Assembly (NCBI GenBank): GCA_965279705.1
Contig: OZ257257.1
Location: 930,001-994,000, forward strand
Source of the DNA: Stagnimonas sp965279705
GTDB lineage: Bacteria > Pseudomonadota > Gammaproteobacteria > Nevskiales > Nevskiaceae
Length of the DNA stretch: 64,000 nt
Reading direction: 5' to 3'
Under the pieces are notes generated by a model that saw only the letters and a program-made list of their open reading frames with translations, was not told where the DNA came from and searched no databases. Positions 56,102 through 64,000 of the stretch are shown piece by piece (positions within the stretch are counted from its first letter, which is position 1; each line of letters begins with the position of its first letter). The position numbers were made by a program, and so were the translations under genes.

Positions 56102-57871
56102 ATGCGACTGCACAAGGTTCTCTCGCTCCTGCTGTTGCTGCCGCTGACCGTGATCGCCATGACCCCTGACGACAGCCTGCTGACCACTGCCGAGCGCAGT
56201 GCCTTCATCCATACCGCGCGCTACGAAGAGGCCGAGCGTCTTTGCGCAGCCTATGCGGCGAAGTGGCCCGACGCCGCGCACTGCTTCGACTTCGGCACCA
56301 CGCCCGAGGGCCGCACCCTGCGGGCGCTGATCGTGACCCGCACGGGCGCACTGGATGCGAAGGCGCTGCACGCGCAGCAAGTGCCGGTGCTGGCCTGGCA
56401 GGGCGGCATTCACCCCGGCGAGAGCGACGGCAAGGACGCTGGCTTCATGGTGCTGCGCGACCTGCTCGGCGCACCTGCGAAGGACGATCCGCTGAAGAAG
56501 ATCGCCATCCTCTTCATCCCCGTATTCAACGTCGATGGCCACGAGCGCTTCGGCAAGTGGAACCGCCCGAACCAGGTCGGCCCCGAGGAAATGGGCTGGC
56601 GCACCACTGCGCAGAACCTCAACCTCAACCGCGATTACATGAAGGCAGATAGCCCCGAGATGCAGGCGATGCTGCGTCTGCTGACCGAATGGGACCCAAT
56701 CCTCTACGCCGATCTGCACGTTACCGATGGTGCGGACTTTCAGCACGATGTGTCGGTGCAGCTCGAACCCATCCACCAGTCGGCGGTATCGATGCGCGCC
56801 ACCGGCATCGCCATCCGCGATGCGGTGATTGCCGATCTCGCCGCCAAGGGCTCTCTGCCGCTGCCGTTCTATCCCAACCTGATCGAAGAGGACAATCCGG
56901 CGTCGGGCTTTGCCGAGTCGGCCTATCACGCGCGGTTTTCCACCGGCTATTGGGCGCTGCGCAACCGCTATTCGTTGCTGCTCGAAACCCATTCGTGGAA
57001 GGACTACAAGACCCGCGTGCGCGTCACCGTCAACACCCTCGTGTCGCTGGTGCAGGAGACTGCTGCGCACGGCGCAGGCTGGCTGAAGCTGGCCAAGGCC
57101 GCTGATGCGGAGGCCATGAAACTAGGTGGCAAAGAGGTCGAACTGGACCACGATGCCGGCCCGCACGTGACGATGATCGACTTCAAGGGCTACGCCTACA
57201 CGCGCGAGCCTTCGGCCATCAGCGGCGGACTGGTGACGCGCTACGACCCCACCACGCCACAGGTCTGGCACGTGCCGTATCACGACACCACCGTGCCGAC
57301 GCTAACGGTGCGCGCGCCCAAGGCCGGCTATGTGGTGGCGGCGGGTTATGCCGCACCCATTGCCGAGCGCCTTGCCGCCCACGGCATCAGCTTCCAGACA
57401 CTTGCCGCGCCCAAGCCGGCGCAGGCGCTGGAAACCTTCCGCGCCAGCGAGGCCAAGCTCGCGCCCGGCACCTTCGAGGGCCGCAGCATGATGACGGTGA
57501 AGGGCACCTGGGCGGCCGAGACGCGCGCACTGCCTACCGGCAGCCTGTTCGTGCCCATCGCCCAGCCGCAGGCGCGTGTGATCGTCGCGCTGCTGGAGCC
57601 ACAGGCACCGGATTCTTTCCTGAGCTGGGGCTTCTTCAACGCCGCCTTCGAGCAGAAGGAATATGCCGAGCCCTACGTGGCCGAGCAGATCGCGCGCGAG
57701 CTGTTAGCGAAGGACGCCAAGCTCGCCACCGAGTTCAAAGCCAAGCTCGCCAGCGACAAGGCCTTTGCCGCAAGCCCCTCGGCGCGGCTGAACTTTTTTT
57801 ACCGCCGCCATCCCTCCTGGGACGAGCAGTATTTTCTGGTGCCGGTGTATCGCGTCGATCGCTTCGAGTAG
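56102..57871 (+). CDS. Exported M14 family zinc carboxypeptidase
   Basis: Protein of 589 residues with a signal peptide (about 1-20, LSLLLLLPLTVIA). The M14 zinc motif is GGIHPGESDG (His104, Glu107), the third ligand is the histidine in LYADLHVTDG, and the general-base glutamate is likely in LLETHSWKDY, with NLNRDYMKADSPE between. The C-terminal 200 residues form an additional beta domain of unknown role. The ATG at 56102 gives the signal peptide. It probably trims peptides in the periplasm or outside. It follows the M36 protease on the same strand, separated by a terminator, and precedes a lipoprotein esterase. Confidence 0.87.
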   Translation: MRLHKVLSLLLLLPLTVIAMTPDDSLLTTAERSAFIHTARYEEAERLCAAYAAKWPDAAHCFDFGTTPEGRTLRALIVTRTGALDAKALHAQQVPVLAWQGGIHPGESDGKDAGFMVLRDLLGAPAKDDPLKKIAILFIPVFNVDGHERFGKWNRPNQVGPEEMGWRTTAQNLNLNRDYMKADSPEMQAMLRLLTEWDPILYADLHVTDGADFQHDVSVQLEPIHQSAVSMRATGIAIRDAVIADLAAKGSLPLPFYPNLIEEDNPASGFAESAYHARFSTGYWALRNRYSLLLETHSWKDYKTRVRVTVNTLVSLVQETAAHGAGWLKLAKAADAEAMKLGGKEVELDHDAGPHVTMIDFKGYAYTREPSAISGGLVTRYDPTTPQVWHVPYHDTTVPTLTVRAPKAGYVVAAGYAAPIAERLAAHGISFQTLAAPKPAQALETFRASEAKLAPGTFEGRSMMTVKGTWAAETRALPTGSLFVPIAQPQARVIVALLEPQAPDSFLSWGFFNAAFEQKEYAEPYVAEQIARELLAKDAKLATEFKAKLASDKAFAASPSARLNFFYRRHPSWDEQYFLVPVYRVDRFE

Positions 57872-57970
57872 GCGTGTAATGACACGGCTCGGAGGCTGAC
57901 AAACGCGGGTCGATGGGCGTAGTCTCGTCATACGAGGCCGCAGGATCGCGGCGGGTTGGAGGAGACAAGG

Positions 57971-59065
57971 ATGTTGAAACAAGCCCGGCGCGCATTCGCG
58001 CCACTCGGGGTGCTGCTGTGTGCCGCCACGCTCGTCGCCTGCGGTAGCGCCGCCCCTGCGACCCCAAACACCAGCGGCGTCAGCACACCGATCGCGGTGA
58101 TTCCGCCCGCACCCACGCCGGTGGCGGGTGCCAAGTGCGATGTGCGCTACGGCAACGCGCCGCGCCCCGAAGTCAATTCGATTACCGGCTTGCTGCAACT
58201 GGCCAGCCTGTGCACTTCGCTCTACGGCGAGAGCCTGAGCTTCACCGACGCCAACGGCACGCTGCGCTCGGCCTGCCTCGTCTCGCCACCCGGCACCACG
58301 CTGGCTTCGCCGCGACCGCTGCTGGTGTGGCTGCATCCCAGCCTGTTCCCGATCGACTCTGTGCTGCTTACCGAGCTGCCGGCGCTACTGTATTCGGCCG
58401 ACCTCACTGGTGATGCCACACGGCCCGGTTACTCGCTGTTGCTGGTCTCGGGCCGCGACACCGAGCACTACTATCCTTTCCCCGACGACACCGGCCTGGG
58501 CTGGGACAACTGGTATCGCAACCTCGACCGCACGAGCCCCGCGCTCAACGTCGATGTCGCCACCATCGACCACTTCATTGCCGAGGTGAAGTCGCGGCAG
58601 ATCGTCGATCCCAAGCGCGTGTACCTGAGCGGCTGGAGCAATGGTTCGGCGATGGCCGAGCTGTACGGCCTCAACACGCCCGGCATCGCGGCGGCGGCGG
58701 TGTATTCCTCACCCAACCCCTTCGATGACTCGACCGACCCCTGCCCACAGGCGGCCTTCGGCAACAACAAGCTGGCCTTGCTGCACATCGGCAACCACTG
58801 CGACATCATCGGCATCTGCAACTCATCGGCCGCCCTGCTGGACGACCTTGAAACCCGTGGCTTGGCAGCACCTGTCGAGCGCATCCGCGTCAACGCGCTG
58901 TTGCAGGAGGTGCAAGGTTGTGCGACCGAACCGAGCTGCCTTGAGCCCGAGAACCCCGCCAACGTGTTGCAGCTCACCGATATCGGCACGGCGAATCATC
59001 TGCGCTGGCCACTGGGCTACACCAACCGCATGCTGGCCTTTCTCAAGGCGCATCCGCTGCCTTGA
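57971..59065 (+). CDS. Lipoprotein esterase (PHB depolymerase/feruloyl esterase-like)
   Basis: Protein of 364 residues with lipobox LVAC in LCAATLVACGSAA and a Pro/Thr-rich spacer, so it is a predicted surface or periplasmic lipoprotein. The nucleophile elbow is LSGWSNGSAM (GxSxG). The core has LLVWLHPSLFPID and the region around the histidine may be IGTANHLRWPLG; several cysteines probably form disulfides. This is the esterase LpqC/PHB depolymerase type. GGAGGAGA lies upstream of the ATG. The substrate may be a polyester or aryl ester. Its last 23 bases overlap the 3' end of a small antisense gene. Confidence 0.8.
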   Translation: MLKQARRAFAPLGVLLCAATLVACGSAAPATPNTSGVSTPIAVIPPAPTPVAGAKCDVRYGNAPRPEVNSITGLLQLASLCTSLYGESLSFTDANGTLRSACLVSPPGTTLASPRPLLVWLHPSLFPIDSVLLTELPALLYSADLTGDATRPGYSLLLVSGRDTEHYYPFPDDTGLGWDNWYRNLDRTSPALNVDVATIDHFIAEVKSRQIVDPKRVYLSGWSNGSAMAELYGLNTPGIAAAAVYSSPNPFDDSTDPCPQAAFGNNKLALLHIGNHCDIIGICNSSAALLDDLETRGLAAPVERIRVNALLQEVQGCATEPSCLEPENPANVLQLTDIGTANHLRWPLGYTNRMLAFLKAHPLP

Positions 59066-59225
59066 GCGGCAGCGTCGCATCGAATGCTGCCCGCCTGCAT
59101 TTCGTGCACATCACGACGTGCGCCTGCCAACAAATCTCACAGTAGGCTTGGCCATTCACATCGCAATAGCCATAGATGACGAGCAGTGTTCCGCAGCTTT
59201 TGCAGTCATCTTCATCGTCGAGCAT
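59043..59225 (-). CDS. Small Cys-rich (zinc finger-like) protein, 60 aa
   Basis: A 60-residue protein with GAGGT 4 bases before its ATG. Seven cysteines lie in CKSCG, YGYCDV, YCEICW and MCTKC, in the spacing of a LIM/treble-clef-like double zinc site (residues 8-42); I do not recognise a named family. It lies 38 bases downstream of the restriction endonuclease gene on the same strand, so it probably shares that transcript, and its 3' end overlaps the convergent esterase gene by 23 bases. A role in the restriction system is a guess. Confidence 0.6.
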   Translation of the reverse strand: MLDDEDDCKSCGTLLVIYGYCDVNGQAYCEICWQAHVVMCTKCRRAAFDATLPLKAADAP

Positions 59226-59263
59226 GGCGACCTCAGTGCGAAAGTTAGCTGAGCTAGCTTCGA

Positions 59264-60202
59264 TCAATACGGCCCCAAAAACCGCTCGCCGTTGAAGTGA
59301 ATGAGATGTGTGGGTGACTCCGCACACCAGACTTCGGTCTCCCAAGCGATGGCAGCCAGATAGCGCGTCATTACCGTACGGCTGGGCAGGGCAGTGACGT
59401 AAACCAGCCCGGCGCTGCTGCCCTTGAAGAGTGATTTCAGTTCAGCATGGCGCTTGCCGTCCACAGGGCCATGACTGGTGACCGCTTCGCATAGCAGCAG
59501 CCAGTTCTTCGCGGTGTAGTGAATGACCACGTCGGGCATTTTGCCGTGGCTGTCGATCTTGACGCCCAAAGCCGCCAGGCTGGGCGCGTCGTAGTAGCCC
59601 CATTTGGCGCCCGTATCGCCGACGTAAAGCAGTTTGCCGCCGGGTGCGTAATGAGGGGCGAAGACTTCAACGATCTGACGAATCAAGTCGGAGTGCGCGC
59701 CGGGTGAAAGCTGAATGGTGACGCCGTCGGCCAAGGTCAAAGGCACCAAAGCCATCGTGCGTGCCTGTGCATAGCGGGCAGCGAGTCCCGGCCCCTGTGC
59801 CTGAAAAGCGGCCAAGGAGATTGCCCAGGCTGGGCTGCCGTACTGCTGAAGCAGAGCCAGTGCTTCCGGCGAAAGCTGATAGACCGCCTTCGGTGAGTTC
59901 ACTGCGCGATCCGCTGCATCCGGGTTGTAGAGCGCCAAGCCTGCCGTGCAGAACTGGTGCATGGTTTGGCGGCGGATGGTCTCGCGGGTGTTCGGCGCGT
60001 AGGGCTCGTCTCGGTAGTGCGCGGCGGCAAACTCCATGATGGGCGTGATGCCAATCAGAGGTGCTGTTGCGGCAGACCAGGCATCGCGCGGCTTCAGGTC
60101 GCACAGTGCGAGCAGGCACATTGCGGAACGCTCGTTCTGCTGCTCTCTCGGCAAGCCCAAGTCGGCCAGGATTCCAAGTCCCTCCTTAACCTTCTTCTTC
60201 AT
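59264..60202 (-). CDS. Type II restriction endonuclease, BsuBI/PstI family
   Basis: Endonuclease of 312 residues, matching PstI (~326) and BsuBI (~316) in length. The C-terminal catalytic domain has LLYVGDTGAKWGYYD, GKMPDVVIHYTAKNWLLLCE, AVTSHGPVDGKRHAEL and LIHFNGERFLGPY, the family pattern with the PD-(D/E)xK-like active site around PDVV...CEAVTSHG. The predicted target is CTGCAG, from the family only. The ATG at 60202 overlaps the last 17 bases of the methyltransferase gene, and a longer start is also possible. Confidence 0.92.
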   Translation of the reverse strand: MKKKVKEGLGILADLGLPREQQNERSAMCLLALCDLKPRDAWSAATAPLIGITPIMEFAAAHYRDEPYAPNTRETIRRQTMHQFCTAGLALYNPDAADRAVNSPKAVYQLSPEALALLQQYGSPAWAISLAAFQAQGPGLAARYAQARTMALVPLTLADGVTIQLSPGAHSDLIRQIVEVFAPHYAPGGKLLYVGDTGAKWGYYDAPSLAALGVKIDSHGKMPDVVIHYTAKNWLLLCEAVTSHGPVDGKRHAELKSLFKGSSAGLVYVTALPSRTVMTRYLAAIAWETEVWCAESPTHLIHFNGERFLGPY

Positions 60203-61574
60203 CGACTTGTCCGAGCGCGCGCAGCGCATCAATCGAGGGGTAATGCAGTCGCCGCAGGTCAGTCGCGTTCACCTGCGTATGACCACTGAAAGTTCGGAAG
60301 TAGTCATCCACCGCCTGCGAGTTGAGGTAGCGACACAGCCCACGCGCCACGGCAGGTTCCAGGCCATGCCGATCCTGATGGATGACATTGAGATGGTTTT
60401 CCACCCCCAGCCACTCGCCGGGTAGTGCATCGGCTGGCAGCAGATAGGCGACGACACGGCGCTTTTCTTCCTTGGAGGTAAAGCGCCGCAGCAGCACGTA
60501 ACAGCCATTGCGCATGAGCCAGGATTGCGTCGCTGCATTGACGCGAATGGCATTGGGCTTGCGCGTCTCGCGCGGCCACTGCAAGGCGCCGCCGACGAAG
60601 TGACTCGAATACAGCAGCGGTGCGGTGCCGGGTTCGGGCGACGTGCAGAGATGTTCGCGCAACCTGAAATCAACCACCGGCCCGGTGCATACATCAAGGC
60701 AGATACCGCGCAAAGGCAGCCCTGGCAGATTGATGATTTCGGTGTGATCCAGATTGGGGATGTGGATGAATCGTTCTTCGTCGTCGCGCGTGACGATGGC
60801 CTCGAAAGGGAAGACCGCACTGCGCCGCCCCGCGAATGACTGATCCTGCGAAGCAGAGACGGTGACGGATGCTTGCTGCCCGCGAACGATCAGACGCAGC
60901 ACAACATTTTCTTGCAGCACGCCGTCGTCGCTGAATGCGCTGTCTCGGCGGTTGAAAACGTGGATATGGGTGAGCGCAACGCGATCCAGAAACCAATAGC
61001 GAAACGGCTTGAAATAGGGCCCATTCATGAAGGAGCGCGGCACGATGGCAACCACCTGCGCACCGGGCCTGCACAGCGCGACGGCACAGGCGAGGAAGCA
61101 GGTGTAGAGGTTGGAGGTTTCCACTCCGATCTTGCGCAGCAGCGTGCGATGCACACTATTGGTGGCGATTTTTCGATAGGGCGGATTGAGAATGGCCATG
61201 TCGTAGCCGGGTACTCGATTCGCAGCGAGCTGAGCTACGGCATCCACGATGAAATCGCGAGGTTCGATGCGGTGCTGGCCGTCGAATCCATCCAGCGTTT
61301 GCCGGAGTGCCGACTGGAACTCCGGCTCCAACTCATACGCCGTCACTCTGCCACCGCCCAAGTGAGCTAATGCCGCTGCAGAGAGCAGGCCAATACCCGC
61401 ACCGGGGTCGAGAATGCTTGGGCAGGCTTGCCCAGTCGGCTGCAACAGCGAGGCCATGAATTGCGCAATCGGCTGCGGCGTGAAGAACTGCCCGAAGTCC
61501 GCGCGGTGTGCCGCGCCCAAGCCAAGAGTGGCCTGTTGGCGTCGCGTTTCGAGCGGGGCGGTGGCAGTCTGCAT
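60186..61574 (-). CDS. Type II adenine-N6 DNA methyltransferase, BsuBI/PstI family
   Basis: Methyltransferase of 462 residues that protects the host from the adjacent endonuclease. Motif I is LDPGAGIGLL, preceded by the FGQFFTPQPIAQFM motif X, and motif IV is NPPY in MAILNPPYRKIATNS; motif I before IV makes it gamma class. The C-terminal target-recognition region includes PGLPLRGICLDVCTGPVVD. An in-frame GTG at 61598 would add 8 residues; I take the ATG at 61574. A TACAAT box lies a few bases upstream, so the leader is very short. It is the first gene of the modification-restriction-Cys-rich operon, and is divergent from gltX. Confidence 0.92.
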   Translation of the reverse strand: MQTATAPLETRRQQATLGLGAAHRADFGQFFTPQPIAQFMASLLQPTGQACPSILDPGAGIGLLSAAALAHLGGGRVTAYELEPEFQSALRQTLDGFDGQHRIEPRDFIVDAVAQLAANRVPGYDMAILNPPYRKIATNSVHRTLLRKIGVETSNLYTCFLACAVALCRPGAQVVAIVPRSFMNGPYFKPFRYWFLDRVALTHIHVFNRRDSAFSDDGVLQENVVLRLIVRGQQASVTVSASQDQSFAGRRSAVFPFEAIVTRDDEERFIHIPNLDHTEIINLPGLPLRGICLDVCTGPVVDFRLREHLCTSPEPGTAPLLYSSHFVGGALQWPRETRKPNAIRVNAATQSWLMRNGCYVLLRRFTSKEEKRRVVAYLLPADALPGEWLGVENHLNVIHQDRHGLEPAVARGLCRYLNSQAVDDYFRTFSGHTQVNATDLRRLHYPSIDALRALGQVDEEEG

Positions 61575-61669
61575 GGCGTCCGGATTGTAGCGGTTCACCA
61601 GTCGCTCTTTGCTGCAAGCCCTGCCAAGCGCGCTGCTAAACTGCGCGCCCTTTTGCTTTGTGCGCTGCC

Positions 61670-63097
61670 ATGTCCGTCGTCACCCGCTTTGCCCCGTCGC
61701 CCACCGGCTTTCTGCACATCGGCGGCGCGCGCACGGCGCTTTTTTCGTACCTGTATGCCAAGCGCTTCGGCGGCAAGTTTTTGCTGCGCATCGAGGACAC
61801 TGACCGCGAGCGCTCGACGCAGGAAGCCGTCGATGCCATTTTTGAAGGCATGAAGTGGCTGGGTCTCACCAGCGACTTCGGTGAGATCTACCAGACCAAG
61901 CGCTTCGATCGCTATGCCGAAGTGATTGCGCAGATGCTCGAAGCCGGCACGGCTTATCACTGCTACGCCAGCCGCGAAGAGCTCGATGCCATGCGCGCCG
62001 AGCAGCAGGCTCGCAAGGAGAAACCCCGCTACGACGGCCGCTGGCGCCCCGAGGCTGGCAAGGTGCTGCCGCCCGTCCCAGAGGGCGTGAAGCCGGTGGT
62101 GCGCTTCAAGAATCCGCAGGAAGGCGAGGTGGTGTTGAACGACCTCATCAAGGGCAAAATTGTTTTCAGCTCCGACGAGTTGGACGACCTCATCATCGCT
62201 CGTGGCGATGGCGTGCCCACTTACAACTTCTGCGTGGTGGTGGACGATATGGACATGGGCATCACCCACGTCATTCGTGGCGACGATCATGTGAATAACA
62301 CGCCGCGCCAGATCAACATGATCAAGGCCCTCGGCGCGACCCCGCCGCAGTACGCGCATGTGTCGATGATATTGGGCAGCGATGGCGCCAAGCTCAGCAA
62401 GCGCCACGGCGCGCTGGGCGTGATGGAATACCGCGCGATGGGTTTTACGCCGGACGCGATCCTGAACTACCTCGTGCGCCTGGGCTGGAGCCACGGCGAC
62501 CAGGAGCTGTTCACGCGCGAAGAGATGATTGCCAAGTTCGACTTCGAGCATGTCTCGGCTTCGCCCGCGCGCTTCGATATGGAAAAGGCGTATTGGGTGA
62601 GTCACCAGTATTTGAAGTCGGCTGATATCGCGGTGATCGCGCCCGAGTTCGACTGGCACCTGCGCAGGCAAGGGGTGGACCCCGCCAACGGCCCCGCACT
62701 CGCCGAGGTGATCGTGCAGCAGCGCGAGCGTTGCCGCACGCTGCTGGAGATGGCGGAGAAGTCGAGGTTTTTCTACGCCGAGGTCGAGAGCTACAACGAG
62801 AAGGATGCTGCCAAGCACCTCAGCGCCAAAGCCGTGCTGATTCTGTCTGGGTTGATTGAAGGCCTGGGCGCAGTGAGCGACTGGCAGGCCGAGGCCATTC
62901 ACCTTGCGGTGCATGCCGTGGCCGAGAAACAGGGCCTGAAGCTGGGCGATGTGGCGCAGCCGATTCGTGTGGCGGTATCCGGTGCCGCCGTGTCGCCGCC
63001 CATCGACCAGACCTTGATGCTGCTGGGCCGCACGGCCACGTTGGCGCGGCTTGCCGCCGCCGCTGCCTACGCTGCCAAAGCCGCACCCGCCGCATAA
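61670..63097 (+). CDS. gltX: Glutamyl-tRNA synthetase
   Basis: Class I synthetase of 475 residues. The HIGH motif is LHIGG in RFAPSPTGFLHIGGARTALF, and the KMSKS motif is GAKLSKRHGA. Further landmarks: LRIEDTDRERS, YNFCVVVDDMDMGITHVIRG and YLVRLGWSHGD. The zinc-finger cysteines of the E. coli enzyme are absent. It charges tRNA-Glu. The ATG at 61670 gives the family N terminus. The R-M operon is divergent, with 95 bases between the starts. thrS follows after 42 bases on the same strand. Confidence 0.97.
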   Translation: MSVVTRFAPSPTGFLHIGGARTALFSYLYAKRFGGKFLLRIEDTDRERSTQEAVDAIFEGMKWLGLTSDFGEIYQTKRFDRYAEVIAQMLEAGTAYHCYASREELDAMRAEQQARKEKPRYDGRWRPEAGKVLPPVPEGVKPVVRFKNPQEGEVVLNDLIKGKIVFSSDELDDLIIARGDGVPTYNFCVVVDDMDMGITHVIRGDDHVNNTPRQINMIKALGATPPQYAHVSMILGSDGAKLSKRHGALGVMEYRAMGFTPDAILNYLVRLGWSHGDQELFTREEMIAKFDFEHVSASPARFDMEKAYWVSHQYLKSADIAVIAPEFDWHLRRQGVDPANGPALAEVIVQQRERCRTLLEMAEKSRFFYAEVESYNEKDAAKHLSAKAVLILSGLIEGLGAVSDWQAEAIHLAVHAVAEKQGLKLGDVAQPIRVAVSGAAVSPPIDQTLMLLGRTATLARLAAAAAYAAKAAPAA

Positions 63098-63139
63098 AGC
63101 GGGCGCATCACGCAACACACCGAATATCTGAGGTTCACC

Positions 63140-64000
63140 ATGTCGATTCAAATCACCTTCCCCGATGGCGCCGTCAAACCTTTTGACAGCGGCATCACCG
63201 CCCTCGCCATCGCGCAGGGCATCTCACCCGGCCTTGCCAAGAAATGCGTGGTGGCTCGCGTCAATGGCCAGCTGTGGGACTTGAGCCGCCCGATCACCAG
63301 CGACGCCAAGCTGGAACTGGTGACGCGCGACAAGCCCGAAGCCCTCGAAGTGATCCGCCACGACGGCGCACACGTGATGGCGCAGGCGGTGCAGGAGCTG
63401 TTCCCTGGCACGCAGATCACCTTCGGGCCTTCGACCGACTCCGGCTTCTATTACGACTTCGCGCGCGCGGAATCTTTCACCGATGCCGATCTCGAAAAGA
63501 TCGAGCAGCGCATGCGACATATCGTGAAGAGCGATCTGCCGATCACGCGCGAAATCTGGCCGCATGAGAAGGCCATCGCGCACTTCGAGAAAGCCGGCGA
63601 GAGCTTCAAGGCCGAGTGGATTCGCGAAGGTATTGCTGCGGACGCCGAGATCAGCATCTACAAGCAGGGTGAGCAGTGGTTGGACATGTGCATGGGCCCG
63701 CACTTGCCCAGCACCGGCAAGTTGGGCACCGCCTTCAAGCTCACCAAAGTCAGCGGCGCGTACTGGCGTGGCGACAAGAACAACGCGCAGTTGCAGCGCA
63801 TCTACGGCATCTGTTTCGCCAACGACGAAGACCTGAAGAACTACATCAAGCAGCAGGAAGAAGCCGAGAAGCGCGACCATCGCAAGCTCGGCCGTGCGCT
63901 CGATCTGTTCCACTTCCAAGAAGACGCACCGGGCTCGGTGTTCTGGCACCCCAAGGGCTGGGCGGTGTTCCAGTCGCTCATCGCCTACGTGCGCAAGAAC
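63140..64000 (+). CDS. thrS: Threonyl-tRNA synthetase (5' part, cut by the window end)
   Basis: First 287 residues of a class II synthetase of about 640. The TGS domain (1-62) is followed by the editing domain with RHDGAHVMAQAV (H-x3-H) and the second metal pair in MCMGPHLPSTG (Cys and His), and then the start of the catalytic domain (GAYWRGDKNNAQLQRIYG, DLFHFQEDAPGSVFWHPKGW). The ATG at 63140 is the family start. The run CMGPHLPSTGKLG, LFHFQE and WHPKGW matches what I recall of alphaproteobacterial ThrS better than that of Gammaproteobacteria (see findings). infC and the L20 region, usual neighbours, would lie beyond the window. Confidence 0.96.
   Translation, partial: MSIQITFPDGAVKPFDSGITALAIAQGISPGLAKKCVVARVNGQLWDLSRPITSDAKLELVTRDKPEALEVIRHDGAHVMAQAVQELFPGTQITFGPSTDSGFYYDFARAESFTDADLEKIEQRMRHIVKSDLPITREIWPHEKAIAHFEKAGESFKAEWIREGIAADAEISIYKQGEQWLDMCMGPHLPSTGKLGTAFKLTKVSGAYWRGDKNNAQLQRIYGICFANDEDLKNYIKQQEEAEKRDHRKLGRALDLFHFQEDAPGSVFWHPKGWAVFQSLIAYVRKN

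Noticed and set aside
59043..59345. Longer version of the small Cys-rich gene starting at 59345
   Set aside because: It would overlap the end of the endonuclease gene and has no ribosome site; the ATG at 59225 has GAGGT at good spacing.

Overview
The window is 64 kb of GC-rich, gene-dense chromosome with no rRNA, transposase, prophage or CRISPR array. The block tRNA-Tyr/Gly/Thr - tuf - tRNA-Trp - secE - nusG - rplKAJL - rpoBC, together with hrpB, uup, comEC, zur, lolCD, a wax ester synthase, a sterol desaturase-type hydroxylase and a GlyGly-CTERM protease, points to a lipid-metabolising Gammaproteobacterium. Nevskiales/Solimonadaceae-like is my guess; it is inferred from gene content and not tested by phylogeny. 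No gap between genes exceeds 300 bases; the longest is the 296-base rplA-rplJ leader.

Layout. 1-6 kb: a beta-oxidation pair (multifunctional FadB-like protein cut by the window edge, plus thiolase) on the minus strand, with a divergent TetR regulator, then an MFS transporter and an alpha/beta hydrolase. 6-9.6 kb: a TonB-dependent receptor and a LysE-type exporter. 9.7-12 kb: an ECF sigma factor, a membrane partner and a DUF4097 surface protein. 12-18.4 kb: a lipase-like hydrolase coupled to a PRMT-like methyltransferase, then hrpB and uup. 18.4-32.3 kb: the tRNA/tuf/secE/nusG/ribosomal protein/RNA polymerase block with several regulatory RNA hairpins. 32.3-38.4 kb: a DUF985 cupin, a wax ester synthase/DGAT, and a branched-chain 2-oxoacid dehydrogenase operon (E1a, E1b, E2, GNAT). 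38.4-46.7 kb: a GT39 glycosyltransferase, lolC-lolD, a 54-residue membrane protein, an epoxide hydrolase-like enzyme coupled to a fatty acid hydroxylase, comEC and a small lipoprotein. 46.8-52 kb: a phytoene-desaturase-like oxidoreductase, hisI, zur, an OmpA protein and an orphan lipoprotein. 52-59 kb: a tandem PTPS/QueD-like protein, then three exported hydrolases (M36 protease, M14 carboxypeptidase, lipoprotein esterase). 59-61.6 kb: a PstI/BsuBI-type restriction-modification system with a small Cys-rich protein. 61.7-64 kb: gltX and the start of thrS.

The genes fit an aerobic lipid-using lifestyle: fatty acids are degraded by the FadAB-like complex, branched acyl-CoA is made by the BCKDH complex, wax esters or triacylglycerol are stored by WS/DGAT, and external polymers are attacked by secreted hydrolases.

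The most unusual observation is the tuf gene. Its EF-Tu lacks the usual switch I sequence and has six extra residues there, resembling the form I remember from Verrucomicrobia/Planctomycetes, although it sits in the normal gammaproteobacterial locus. Also notable are a bacterial PRMT-like enzyme with both diagnostic loops, a tandem QueD-like protein with a dead first domain, and palindromic repeat elements in three intergenic places, one of which supplies the comEC stop codon.
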